This document shows, in pieces, positions 12,808-30,524 of a DNA stretch of 64,000 nucleotides. The stretch is from Carallia brachiata. Taxonomy: Eukaryota; Streptophyta; Magnoliopsida; Malpighiales; Rhizophoraceae. The notes beneath the pieces were generated by a model. It saw only the letters and a program-made list of their open reading frames with translations, did no database searches and had not been told where the DNA came from. The translations under genes were made by a program, and so were the position numbers. The stretch lies in NCBI GenBank assembly GCA_021464245.1, contig JADCRB010000156.1, forward strand, positions 1,071,057 to 1,135,056, in the 5' to 3' direction. Within the stretch, counting starts at the first letter, position 1. Every line of letters starts with the position of its first letter.

Positions 12808-12846
12808 TTGTTTGATCTACAGAGTTTGACTTGAGAGGCTGAACAA

Positions 12847-14048
12847 ATGGAGGGTAACCTATGCGACATAAATCATTTGGGTGCTGACGTTCTCTTGCCT
12901 CCTCGCAAGCGCTTGCTTGCTGGATACAAGAAACTGACTTGTAATGGCGATGCTCCTCCCCAGCCTCCCGCCGCCGCCACAATCCTTGCTTCCTCCTCCA
13001 TATCCTCACCATCTCCCTCTACCCCATCCGCTTCACCACCTCCTCCTTCTCTTCCTTCGCCCCCCACTCCTTACTCTCCTTCTTCAATCGAATTTCAGAC
13101 TCGTCTTGACAATCTGCTGAGATCCCATTTCAACAACAGCCACAATCTTTCTCCTGAGCAAATTTTGGAGGCCTCAAAGTCAGCGGCTAACGCCGCTGCC
13201 AGGGCTGCAAAAGCTTCAAGAGCTGCAGCTCAGGAGAAGGCTATAATTGCAGCAAAAGCTGTCACGGCTGCTAAGAGTGCTTTAGCCTTAGTGGCATCTT
13301 TTCCTGAAGAGGCAGCTAGTAATGACAAATACATGAGAAAGAATAAGCTGAAGAAGCACGTGCAGGTTCAACTTTTGTATGAGAAGCACCAACCGATCGA
13401 GAATTATAGGGATGACGAGGAATTGGCCCGTAGGTTGCACCGAGTTATGAACAGCTCCCCCAGAATTTCAAAGAATTCCTCAAGCTCTGTCTTGAAGGGC
13501 GGCAGAATTAAAAGGCCTAAAACTTCACCAATCTGTGAGAAAACTAGGGTTTCCAATGGAGGTGTGGTGCTTAGGGAAAACCCACATTCTCTTGGCAATG
13601 GGCATGCCGTAGCTGGTGAGTTGGATTCTGAGGGTTCCATCCCTGAGTTAGACACGAGTGTGGAAGACGGTAGGGCATCCAGACACGAAAATTCCAGCCA
13701 ATTAGAGATGGATGATGGGGATGCAGAATCAAGTCAGTCAAGGAGAGAAATTTGGGAGATTCAGGCTCACCTGGTAAAAAGAGAGGAAGACTGAAGCTGA
13801 AGAAGCTGCCATTGAGCATTTGTAGCTTTAGGGATCAAGCAAACCCCAAGGAGGATAGTTTTCCAAGGAGCTCGCTGTTGACCACCGATAAGAACATGGA
13901 TAATGACGATACTACTCGAAATAAGCCTTTGTTCCTGGCAACAACTTCTGCTGACAATTTGATGCCAGTTGAGACTGCGCCAGTGTGGAAATGCCAGGAG
14001 TTAAAGGCACCTGCATGTGTCAAACAGAATAAAGTCATGCAGTCATAA
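12847..14048 (+). CDS. conserved plant protein of unknown function (one-base frameshift)
   Basis: No function is known to me. The N-terminus MEGNLCDINHLGADVLLPPR and the C-terminus WKCQELKAPACVKQNKVMQS resemble a family of uncharacterised plant proteins. In order: PRKRLLAGYKK near residue 20; a Pro/Ser-rich linker (about 38-75); an Ala-rich predicted helix (about 105-155, many AAKA units); a basic Ser-rich middle; then GKKRGRLKLKKLPLSIC, a likely nuclear localisation signal. The first frame stops at 13794. The conserved tail is in another frame from about 13764 to TAA 14048. Adding one base near 13764 (GGGAGATT read as GGGAGGATT) joins them into about 400 aa. A 95-nt intron (13670-13764, GTAGGG..TTCAG) could also restore frame but would remove coding-like sequence. 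The gene has a spliced leader and converges with the SRPK gene. Confidence 0.8.
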
Positions 14049-16499
14049 TTTTTTTTTTTTTCTTTTTTTAAAGTTTGTGTCCCTGTAACACATGTCGACT
14101 GTTATATTAGTCAGTGAGGTAGGATTTGTGATGCTCTTTCCATAGGAACGGCTTTATTTGATTTATGTATTTTGCTTTGTCTTAGGTTTTTGTAATGAAG
14201 TTGAACCAATTTAAATGTATATTGCGAAAGTTCATTTGCCTGCATCAACCAAGCAGCTACATGTTACAGCAGAACTTCTCTTTGCTTTAGGTGACAGCAA
14301 AGCTTCAAATATAATAATAAAGCAACGTAGCAAATTGGGGAATGTGTATGATTTATTGTTATGTTGCCTAATTATTATGCCCTATTTCCGTTCATATCTG
14401 TTACTTAATTAAAGATCCAAGTAAAATCTCAAAGCGATTAAGCGAATTGTGTCGCCCTTCAGATGAAACTCCCAGTCCCTCGATGCTTGCGGGCTTTCAT
14501 TTGCCCTGGTTATTAATATTATTGAATGTTAAATAAGTTGGCAAGTCACCACTCATCTTTTGAACGGGGTAAGCTATTGACGGTTGGATGTTAGACCAAC
14601 TTAATTTTAGCACATTATTTGTGCTGGGTGCGTCGGTTAAGGGTTAACCTCTGTCCAGATCAGAGCATTTCAACGCTTAAATAGACGTTCATCGCATCGC
14701 CATTCATGTCGCTGTCTTTGATTCAGCGCATGGTGGGAAGAAGCCATCTTTTATATTATGTGTAGTTGGTAGGTTGGTCTATGGAGTCGGATTTAGCTTT
14801 CATGAAAAGAATCAGGAATTTCCGGTTGGTTAGGCCAGTGATTGGTTATATTTTGTGGCTTTTTTGTTTTGTTTTGTTTTTTTTTTTTTTTTTTCCGAGC
14901 CTCTTAACTGAAAAGGGCATTAATTGAAGCCCATTTTGGCTGGGGACAACCGAAAATAGAGGGGACCCCGGTTGGTATTCTGGTAATTCACCTTGTGAGA
15001 TTTTTTCACTTTTGTATATAAAACGAGAGAACAAAATCCATATTAAATAACATAAAATGATTTTAACATCAAATAAAAAAATTACTGTATTAAGTAGAAG
15101 AGCTCTGCTGTGTTGTCATATTTTAAACAACAGTAAAATAGAAACGTAATTTATCTATTTTTTTTTTAAATTTAACTATCAAACAATACATATTATTTTG
15201 ATTTTATTTAAAAAATCTCACAAGCATTCCTCATAAATTAATAAATTAATAGAGAGTTGTAGCTTCTTATACTGCCCAAAATATCGAAGCAGTGTCGAGC
15301 TCGGACCGATCCAACGTTTCATCGAAGCAAAGGCAAGGAGGCAGAGCATGTAATGTATTAGAAAGATAAGCCAGATAGGCAGGGAGGGAGAGCATGTCAT
15401 GGATCCATGCATTTGTATATCACAATGCCTGTACGGCAGATAGGAAATTTTTGGAACGTTTGAAGCTACCCATCAAAGATAAAATCAAGAAAAAAAAAAA
15501 AAAAAAAGAGAATCATAAACACTGACGCATAATTGACAAATCTAAATTTAAAAGATGCAAAAAAAATAAAAAATCATTTATGACAGATTTGACTATGACC
15601 TGGTAAGCTTTAAGAGGAGAAAATAGCGATAGATTATAGTTGAAGGATTTTAAGTTCAATGATTACAATTTTATCTTATTTTTAACAAACAAAGTTTAAC
15701 TGAAAGCCTAAAAATGGCATAAGACCAGTATACGAGGTTAGTTAAGGCTTCAGACAGACAGAGCACCAGCCCACAGGATGACACGAGATCTGTACATTTG
15801 CACTAAACAGTTCAGTTTTTTACCCTTGCACGCTGTCCCGCTGAAAATATGCGTTTGCCCAAATTTGTAAATTTACAAATTAGGCGTCATGCCACATCCA
15901 TTGACAGGAAAATTCTTCCCATTCCCTACTGTAAAAGAAAAGGAAACATTCTTAAGAGACAAGAAGAACAAGAAAAGGTAGAATAAGCAGCTTACTATAG
16001 GTCTTCTGCTAATTCATCAATCCAATCAATGGTTTGCAAATCCAAAAGAGCCACCAACTCAAATAAGTTCAAACCAACAACCTGGAAGCTCACATGCAAT
16101 AGCCAGATCACAGCAGATTGATTGTACATTAACAGGGGAAATCTCAAGACTGTGCAACCCATTTGTCACTAATATGAATCAAAAATCAGTTACATTCGGA
16201 AAACATTTATGTGTCATATTCTGGTTGGCATCCAAGCCACCAGTGTGCCATCAGCCATCACCACTAATTTCTCCCACTTACCTCAGAATATTAGTCGCTA
16301 CGAATTTACATTTAGTTAAACTGTTAACCAAAAAAAAAAAAAAATCTCATTCAGAATGTAACAAACAATGAAAAAAAAAAAATTCAAAATCAATATTCTT
16401 ACAGGTGGAGGGAGGGACTAGCAAATGGTGCAAGCACCTTTCATCCCTTCTTCACTTGCCCACCTTAAGATGAAGGTTACTAAACCCAATGTCCAACTT
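14049..16499. other. spacer between convergent unknown gene and SRPK gene
   Basis: The first few hundred bases are probably the 3' UTR of the upstream gene, with a T-rich tract at 14049-14072. The bases just below 16500 are SRPK 3' UTR. The middle is AT-rich with A and T homopolymers (14876-14894, 15490-15508, 16330-16344). No gene, RNA gene or intact element is recognisable. Confidence 0.6.
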
Positions 16500-21450
<4,951 letters not shown>

Positions 21451-24400
21451 ATGGCGAATACGGATCTGTTTGATGCATATTTCAAGAGAGCAGATTTGGA
21501 CGGCGACGGTCAGATCAGCGGAGCTGAAGCCGTTGCTTTCTTTCAAGGTTCCGGTTTGCCCAAACAAGTCCTTGCTCAGGTCGGTCCTTGCTTTCTCTTT
21601 CTCTCTCTCTCTAGAATTCGAATTCAACGTCGCCCCCCACCCCTCTCTATGCTATGCTATGCTATGCAATTGCAATTTGCAAGTTATAGTACATAGGAAA
21701 GGAAACTAATCGTTCTAGGATTTGGCTTCTGACCGACTAGTAGTAGTACTCTAGTAGTAGATCAGACTATTTCCAATGGCTTTGAGGTCCTCCATTTCAG
21801 TTTATTTATGGATAAGTAAGGGCCCATCAATTCCAACAAAATCCATCCCTTCGTATTGAATTGAGGTTTTTTTTGCCTATTACTAGACTGCTGTGAGCCC
21901 TATGTTTTCAATCTTGGTCAGTTAACCAACTGTTAGTGTTTGATTTGCTTAACTGAGTTCACAGTCAATAATCAATGATTGAAATATAATTGTAAGCAGC
22001 CATCCTGCATACGTTTGAATAGCCCCATAGCACTTTCACTCACATTGGCATGCTGCTGGAATTGATGATCCCCCTGGCTTCGTAAAGCTTTTTTAAGTTT
22101 CATGCTTTGAGATAAAATCACCAAAATACCCGTTATAAGATAGAAAAAAATAAAATAAAATAAATTCCCCGGAAGCCATGCAGTAGTTCCTTTGCTCTTT
22201 CTCATGAGGTGGTTTTTATTTTGGCTTGTTTGACACAAATACATGAGATTTAAAGCGGGGATAATTTGCAATTTGTGGCAATCCAACTTAAATGCACTGC
22301 TGCTGCTGCTGCTGCTGCTGCTGTTGTTTTGATTACTTACCTGTTTGAAATAGTACAAAAAGTTGTAATCTAATCCCACTTTTAAACTCTAACCTGGCAA
22401 CATTTTTAAAGCAACATAGGAATTTTCTTTATTTTTTAATCTCTTTTAAGGTGAGATTATGAATCCTTTTAGCTTCTAATCACTTGCTAGCTTATACGAC
22501 ACTAAAAATTTTGGTCCTGATATCAGATCAGAGGCAAGAAAGCATGTGTATCTGCATATTTGTGTCTTTTTGTTTATGTCTAGACATGCTCTTTCTTGGT
22601 TTTTTTTTTGCGGGGTTTGGGGGGGGGGTTACAGTTGGAGTGGCGGAAGGGGATTCAACTCTAAGTTAGACATGCTCTTTCATTTCTCTGGAACAAGATT
22701 ACTCCCTTTGCAATCACTTTGAATTGCCTGTCTCATTGGGTGCCAGTGTTGCTTAAGTAACCTGATAGTTTTGTGTCTTCTTCCGTTTCATGCAGGTGTG
22801 GACTTATGCAGATCAGAAAAACGCTGGCTACCTTGGTCGACACGAGTTCTATAATGCTCTAAAACTTGTCACTGTTGCACAAAGTAAGCGAGAGCTGACC
22901 CCAGATATTGTGAAAGCAGCATTGTATAGTCCTGCTTCAGGTAAAATTCCTGCTCCCCAGATAAACCTTGCAGCAACTCCTGCTTCGAGGGTGGGAGGAC
23001 CTACACCACAGTTGGCTGGCACCACATCAGGAGCAGTATCTCAAAACATTGGCATAAGACCGCCACAGGCAATTGGAAGTGTGAGCACAAATCAGCAGTT
23101 TTTCCCAGTGCAACAAAATCAACATGGTAGGCCTCCCTATGCCATACCTAGCACGGTTTCCCATCCTCAACAAGTTCTTGCAAGCCAAGGGATGCCCCAG
23201 GGGACGAACATGGCTGCTCCTCATCCCCCAACTTCAAATACATCAGCTGATTGGCTTGGCGGAAGTACAGGTGGCCCAACTTCCCAAATTGCTAAACGAG
23301 AGATTACCCTCCCTGCAACTCAGGATGGATTTGGGATGATGGCATCAGGTTTGACACCCTCTGTTCAACCTAGGCCACAGATAACCACTGGACAGTTGCC
23401 TTCTGCTGGTCCCAAAACTCAAGATAGTACTGTTCTGCCAAATCAACCAGCAACAAAGGATTCTAAACAACTTGGCATGTTGGAAAATGGATTTGCATCT
23501 GATTCACTCTTTGGTGATGTATTTGCTGCAAGTCCTCTCCAACCCAAGCAAAGTTCCTTGTCGGCGACATCTTCTGCGAGCAGCTTGCCTCCATCATCAC
23601 CAACTGTTCCATTACCAGCAGCACCTCAACCTTCGGCTAAGCCAAGACCTCTTGACTCTTTGCAGAGTTCATTTTCTCTGCAAATTGGAGGAAACCAGGA
23701 GGTTGCATCTCAAGGTACTACTGCTGCTCCACTTTCAACTGGGCTTCCTGTCGGAGCTCGGAACTCAGTGCCAGGTCAATCCCAGCTTTCATGGCCAAGA
23801 ATGACTCAATCTGATATACAGAAGTATGTAAAAGTATTTATGGAAGTGGACACAGATAAAGATGGAAAAATTACCGGTGTACAAGCACGCAACCTTTTCT
23901 TAAGCTGGAGGCTGCCAAGAGGTAGACAAAGAAATTTTCTGATTATTCTTACATATTCAATTACTTAGTTTCGGCATCCAGGTAAAATGTGTACCTAAGA
24001 TAATGTTAAACAACAAATGGAAACCAGACAAGATGTACAATCATAGATCAGAAGAGTAATCACTTGCAGAAGGAAACTTTAGTTATAAGTATTTCTTCAG
24101 CTTAATAATTCTTGAAGGTACTTCCTTTGTTCTTAACTTAGCTATCTATCACTGGATGAAGTGCATATATTTACTTTTGTTGGGAAATTGTGTCTATGCA
24201 AAATTTTTTGCAATAAAACAGGTTGGAGCGTCGTGTCCACGATGACAAGGAATTTGTGTTTAATAGTTTCTTCAAAGAAAAACATCACATTGTTATCAAT
24301 TAACATTCATTTTTTTGGGCTTCAGAGGTTTTAAAACTGGTTTGGGATCTATCCGACCAAGATAATGACAGCATGCTTTCTTTAAAGGAGTTCTGTACTG

Positions 24401-27400
24401 CTCTCTATTTGATGGAACGTTACAGAGAAGGTTGTCCTCTTCCTACAACACTTCCTAGCAGTGTGATGTCAGATGAAGCTTTGTTATCCATCACAAGCCA
24501 ACCTGCACCTTCAAATGCCAGTGGAACTTGGGGACCTGCTTCTGGTACTTTCTTCTTTATGTATTTCGATATTAATTTCTTGTTTCACTTTTATTTTGGA
24601 ATTCAGTTTTTAAAGGGTAACAAATAAATCTCCACAGGTGAAGCATCCACAAACTATGACTGGTACACGCCCACCACCTATTGCTGCAGCAAAGCCACCA
24701 AAGCCGCCTTCAGTTTCTCATACTGATGAGAAGCAGACAAGTCAGCAAAAGCCTAAAGTTCCAGTGCTGGAAAAGCATCTTACTGATCAACTTAGCCAAG
24801 AAGAACAGGATTCTCTGAACTCAAAGTTCCAAGAGGCAGCTCGAGCCGATAAAGAGGTACAATTTTGTGTTAATAAAGAGGAAATCACCATATTTAATGG
24901 ATCATATGTTCATTTTTCTTTTACTGTGTTAAAATTTCACTTCCATCAATTAAGATGTTCTCTAAACTTTCCATTCTGACTTGAGAGAATTGGGTGATCT
25001 TGCATGATTTTTCTTCCACTCTCGGATTGAAGGTTAAGGAATTGGAAAAGGAAATATCAGAGTCCAGACAGAAGATTGAGTTCTTTAGTGCCAAGATGCA
25101 GGAACTTGTAAGCATGTTCCCTATTACTTTTTGCTCATTCAGTATGAGTATTCATTTTGCTACGTTCTCATTGGCTATTATTTGAAAGATGTTTTCATGT
25201 GTTAGTTTTTAATACTTCAGCACCATCTTGTCAAGGGCTTTGAGTTCTGGATCCAAGCTGCTACAATCAGCTATGTTTCATTGAATCTCCCAAAAATGAG
25301 GAGAACTGGATGTCCTTGGTTCTTGATGTTCCAGTTTTGTTTTCATTATCTTTGCATTGTTGCTTTCACTATTGACGCATTGAATGTTGATACCTAAAGG
25401 TATCTTAAAGCCATAGGCAACGGAGGAAAAGCTAAGCACCTTGTGCCATAATGGTTCAGGTTATGATTTTGATACCATGGTTTTGAAAGAGCTAGAACCA
25501 AAATGGAGGAGGAATAGACTATTCAAACATTTTGGAATTCTGCAAAATAGACTCTCTTGTACTAAATTAATTTATGCCAGTTAGTGTTTACACTGATGAA
25601 AGTATTAGGAGTTGAGGCAGGCAACCTGTTAAGATAGGTGATTGATCATGGTTGGGCAACAAGCACAAGAATATTCTGCCTTGTTCAACTTATATTGGTT
25701 GATGTGGCAAGCAGAATGTCCCTTTTTGTTTAAACCAAATATTCTATGCAATGATTTTTATATCTATTGTGATTTTTTCATCAATTGTCAGGTTTTATAT
25801 AAAAGTCGATGTGACAATCGACTCAATGAAGTGAGAGCAAGGGTGTCCGTAGAAAGAAATGAGGTATCTTAGTTCCAATGCCATTTGCATATATCTCCAT
25901 GTCAACATAGGTTGCTTTTGGGACTGATGGAAGCAACTTCTATTGTAGGTAGAGGCATTAGCAAAGAAGTATGAAGAGAAATACAAGCAGACGGGAGATG
26001 CTGCCTCTAAATTAACTATTGAAGAGGCAACTTTCCGGGATATTCAGGTATGTCCATTTTTTGTTTTTTGGCTTAATCTACTTGTGGGGATGCCATTGTT
26101 TATCGCTCTGGGTCTACTGCCTCCATTAATGCAACAACAAGAACAACAAGGCCTTAATCCCAAATTTAATTTGTTTGGCTACAGGAACCTTTTATCATCA
26201 GTTTTGTTCCATGATGAACTAACTTTAATTGGGCTTTGACTGATTCTTATTATTTGCAAAATGATATTTTGTTATTTGCAGGAGAGAAAAATGGAACTAT
26301 ATCGGGCAATTATTAAAATGGACGAAGGAGGCACTGCTGCTGATGTCCTTAAGGTGCATTTAGGCATAATTGATTAGGCTGTTATACCTACTCTGTCTGC
26401 AAATTCTTTCTTTTCCTATTTTTGCAGGAAAGGGTGGAGCATATCCAGTCAGGCCTTGAGGAACTAGCAAAAACTGTGAACGAACGCTGCAAGCAATATG
26501 GATTGCGTAGTAAACCGACCTCACTGGTTGAGCTTCCCTTTGGTATATTCATTGGTTTCTCAGTTTATGTCATTGTAGGCATGTTATTGAACACCTGTTT
26601 TTTTGGGATAAAGAAAGCTGGATAATTGAAGAAGAATGTGTTATTTAGATTATTTTCTAGTTTTCTAGCCTTGATCTGTTACCTGGTTTGACCATGGCTA
26701 TTTATTTGGCTTTGTTTTTCTTTCATGCAAAGAACCTGTCAAATTGGGAGATATACTGCATCAAGTAATGTAGCCTTCCCCCCCCCCCAAAAAAAACCAA
26801 AAAAGAACCCCTCTCCTAGTAATTTTCTACATAGGACAGTTCAATTAACTTACATTTACGTAAAATTCTTAGCATGTATGCATTTACAGTTTGTTTTTGG
26901 ATGGAAAACTCATACTAATATCTTAAAATTTGTATATAAACTAATTTCGTCCTTTTAATTTATCGAGGCTGGCAACCTGGAATCCAAGAAGGAGCAGCAG
27001 ATTGGGATGAAGTTTGGGACGAGTTTAAGGATGAAGGTACTGTTAAAAAAGTTGTTATGGGTACATTGGTCGAGTTGATTTTAGATTCAAGAACATTTTA
27101 GCTAATCATGAACTTGGCCAGTGTTAAATGGATTTTCCGCTTTTTGTAATTTGTAATGTGTGATTATTCATTTTTTTCAGTATTTACTTTTTCGTCAAAT
27201 GTATGATGTGCATTCATTCTCTATTTCAGTGTAGTATGTGAACTGCTGTAAGTTTTGATGAGATGTGTTTTCTCCTTTGCCATTTTCAGGATTCATATTT
27301 GTCAAGGAGCTCACTTTAGACGCCCAAAATGTTGTGGCCCTACCAAAAACAAAATCTTCTTTTGTTGAAAAAGAAACTTCTTCCATCAGTAGGGATGATG

Positions 27401-29032
27401 GTGCCTCACCCTCAAATGCTCAGTTGAAGTCTGAGAAGGTTCCAAGTCCAGGCGAACCAAAACCTGAGAAAGAGTCAGCACATCACCCAAGAGAGAATGG
27501 GCAGTCAAGAAGTCCTTCTGACAGTCCTGCTGGAAGGAGTGCAAGAGAGAGACAAGAATTGTCTAAGTCTCCATTCATAGAGAGTGCTGGTGGTGATGGC
27601 TCACCTTATGCCAAAGAAATGCAGAGGTGGGTTTGATTTGGTGGTATTACTTGCCCATGCCCTTTGCTAAGCATGCTACAAAAGTTTGTGCGGGCACAGC
27701 ATGAAGTGTTTCATTTGGATGACTAGTGTTACTAATGTTACTAATGATGTGCATGTGCAGTGATGTGGGTGGAACTGAATCTGTTCTTTCTAGCAATAAA
27801 AGTGCTGATGAATCTCACTCGGGGGCATTTGACACTCATTTTGATACAGAATCAGTTTGGGGCCTTGATGGTGGCAAGGTAATTTATTTAGATTCTTTCC
27901 TCTGAATTTGACGTTGGAAGCTGGAATTATTTGTCTGCGCTAGAGAATGTTGAAGGTTATTTCATGTTTCAAGCTGAAGGAAAACTGCACAAGTTATTAA
28001 TTACACGTGCATATGGAGTGACACAATGCTCATTCTATATTGGAGGGGTGGTGATAAGTTTGGAATTGTAGTACTTGGCTTGTGACTGGTGGTGTGGTTC
28101 ATATTTATTTGGTTCACATTTTTCGTATTTTTTTCCCCTTATTTTCTTCCTTCGTATGAAAATTGACTGAATTGTTTTCGTCATTTCGATAGGGCATTGA
28201 TCACGAGAGGCATGAAAGTTCTATATTTAGTGATGTTGATTTTCGCCTCAATCCAATAAGAACAGGGTTCTCCGGGAGCAGTAGCCCATCCCTCTTTGCA
28301 GATTCCGTTCCAGGAACCCCTGCATATGACCTGGGTAAGAGCTCATTTGTGTTTGACTCTGTTCCAAGCACTCCTGCCTATAATCAGCGGAAGGGCTCAG
28401 CTGTGTTCGACTCGGTTCCAAGTACTCCTGCCTACAACCAGGGGAAGAGCACATTTATGTTTGCAGATTCTGTTCCCGGGACTCCTTCCTACAATTTTGG
28501 AGACTCCATACAAAGATTTGGTGAGGGGTCGGAGGACCACTCCTTTGACACTTTCTCTATGTTTGACCCATCTGGCTTGCATGAAAGTGGATCATTTCAG
28601 TCTTCACACCCTTCTCTTGCGCGGTTTGATTCTATGGGCAGCACTGTAGACTCTGATCAAAATTATGGATTTCCATCTAGATTTGATTCATTCAGAGAAT
28701 CCAGGGACTCAGAACAAAGTCATGGTTTTTCGAGGTTTGATTCTTTCGGAGATTCTAATCAGAGCCATGGATTCTCAAGATTTGATTTGTTTAGAGACTC
28801 TGATCACGATCAAGGGTTCCCAGCTAGATTTGATTCGTTCCGAGAATCTAGAGATTCTGAACATAGTCATGGATTCTCAAGGTTTGATTCATTCAGTGCC
28901 CATGACAGTGGATTTCTCCAATCCCCTGGTAATAACCATGGATTCTCATCTTTTGATGGCACCGATCCATTTGGATCTAGTGGGCCATTTAGGACATCAC
29001 TAGAGAGTGAAACTCCAAGGAAAAAGTTCTGA
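21451..29032 (+). CDS. EH-domain endocytic adaptor, AtEH/Pan1 type
   Basis: Plant Eps15/Pan1-like protein, a subunit of the TPLATE endocytic complex at the plasma membrane. Exons: 21451-21579, 22796-23921, 24326-24544, 24638-24856, 25033-25107, 25792-25863, 25949-26047, 26282-26353, 26428-26542, 26968-27036, 27290-27626, 27761-27878, 28193-29032. Features in order: EH domain 1 with EF-hand loop DLDGDGQISGAE and LKLVTVAQSKRELTPDIVKA; a Pro/Ser/Gln-rich linker; EH domain 2 with DTDKDGKITG and DQDNDSMLSLKEF; a coiled coil starting VKELEKEISESRQKIEF; the acidic DWDEVWDEFKDEGF; then Ser-rich C-terminal repeats. Phase fails at one junction: exon 3 ends one base into a codon but exon 4 (VKHPQTMTG) must start in phase 0. 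Two missing bases at about 24638 would fix it. Corrected length is about 1163 aa. I cannot say whether it is EH1 or EH2. Confidence 0.93.
22297..22323 (+). repeat. (CTG)9 trinucleotide repeat in EH intron 1
   Basis: Nine CTG units inside the 1.2-kb first intron of the EH gene. It is non-coding and probably length-polymorphic. Confidence 0.9.
28301..28900 (+). repeat. two successive coding repeat families in the EH C-terminus
   Basis: First come four copies of a 20-23 residue unit with core DSVPxTPxY (28305-28500), alternating SVPGTP and SVPSTP. Then come several units built on RFDSFRESRDSEQSHGF and RFDSFGDSNQSHGF (about 28620-28900). Both are Ser- and Phe-rich and predicted disordered. Homologs carry similar SVPSTPAY repeats. 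Confidence 0.85.
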
Positions 29033-29849
29033 TGGCTGGATAGCTTCTCAATTTGGGCGATGAATGCCATAATACACGGTGTGGTTTGTGTTCAATTATA
29101 GCTTCTTCTTTTTTTTTTTCTTTTCTTTTATGAGATTTGTTCCTATATTTGTGGCGACCAGGTTCTTTCATTGGTATATAGAGTGTGATAACGAGAGAGT
29201 GGTTTGCCCTGTTGTTTAGTCCCTGTTGGGTTTTGCAGATCTGATATATTTTTTTTCCTCCCTTTTGTTTAAAATTGAATTACTCATATTTTGTTTTTCA
29301 TGATTGTATTTTTTTTATGGAGCGCATTTAGAAATGTAATTTTTCTGATGTTCTACCTGATACCATTTGTTTTATGGAAGTATTTTGCATTGTTCTGCTG
29401 CTGGGCTTGCTTTTCTAGTCCGCAGCCAATAGCAAACATGGAGTAGCGCCGGGGATTTGATTTTGATTTTTACAGGTTGTATCACCTTTTTGTTCAGTGA
29501 GAACAATCAATGGGACTGCTAGTGAATTTTCACCATTGCCTATAATTGCTCAGGATCGTTGGCATCCGAACTAGTCTTAGTTACAAATCTCTAACGAGTA
29601 CCTGTATATCGGTAGTGTCTGCCCATGAGCTGTTGTCATGTACATCACCAGTTTCCTTTCCAATTTTTCTCGAGTCCCGGTTCAGAGTGCATATTTGCCC
29701 GTTATGTCATTGTGTAATACTTTGTACGTACTATCGAGTGATGAAATAGAGTCATTTTCACCACAAGTCAAAAGAAGCAGCCCATTGACCTGCACGTAAG
29801 TAAGCTGTTCAAGCTTGCCAGTTTCGCTTATACAATTCTAATTGTGCTA

Positions 29850-30524
29850 GGAACGAGTTCATCTTTCAAGGGAGGCACTCTAGTCCCCAAGCTTTGGTGC
29901 GACGGATACATTCTCTCTTTGCGGATGTGTACTCCGCTTTTATGCTACGAAGTGAGGAGCTTCCTTCAATCCCTTATATTGTGGGGGTGGAGTCAGCGGC
30001 CAGTTGGGTTCATTAAAGTAAATACGGATGACAATTTATAAGGAAATTCAGGTCGTGTTGGGTTTGGTGGAGTTTTTCGTGATTCCTGCGGTATTTGGCG
30101 TGGGGTTTTGTTGGGTATATAGGGGTGGCTACGAACATGATCGCTGAGTTGTTGGCGATTAGACGGGGCCTAGAGATCGCTTGGGAGATGGAGTATAGAA
30201 ATGTTATTTTGGAGACTAATTCTCAAGAAGTTTTACATTTGATCTCTAATTAGATGAGATGTTCTCATCCTCTTGCGGACTACTAACCGATATTCATTTC
30301 CTTCGAGATAGGGATTGAAACCTACAGTTTCAACATTTACTTAGAGAAGGGAATTCCTGTGCAGATTTTCTTACTAAATTGAGGACTTCTGAATCTTTGA
30401 GCGATAGTTTTATAGAGCGTCTGCCGCTTGCACTGGTGGACTTCTTGATGGTGATAAACACGAGGCTATGTTTATTAAATAGTAGATTTTACTTTGTTTT
30501 ATTTTGCTGTACCAAAAAAAAAAA
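29850..30524 (+). mobile_element. decayed non-LTR retrotransposon (LINE) 3' end with RNase H domain
   Basis: Broken frames resemble the C-terminus of plant LINE polyproteins. NEFIFQGRHSSPQALVRRI is followed by GFIKVNTDDNL, then GNSGRVGFGGVFRDSCGVWR, then MIAELLAIRRGLEIAWEMEY and NSCADFLTKLRT. Together these match the order of a plant RNase H (RVT_3) domain. The frames are interrupted by stops (after DDNL and after LHLISN) and frameshifts. The segment ends in GTACC plus an 11-base A run at 30514-30524, a typical LINE tail. It is dead, and no 5' part is nearby. Confidence 0.75.

Larger units (their letters stand above)
10019..12846. other. divergent intergenic region and spliced leader of the 12847 gene
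   Basis: Holds the MLH3 upstream region, the MITE at 10921-11139 and the leader of the gene at 12847. A CT-rich tract (about 11768-11890) is typical of a plant 5' UTR. An intron is likely from 12005 (CGTCAG|GTATTC) to 12766 (TTCTGGCAG|C). No other gene is supported; several open frames here are low-complexity CT or TC sequence. Confidence 0.6.

Noticed and set aside
12873..13067. Gly/Glu-rich minus-strand frame inside the unknown gene
   Set aside because: It is the antisense of the Pro/Ser-rich linker.
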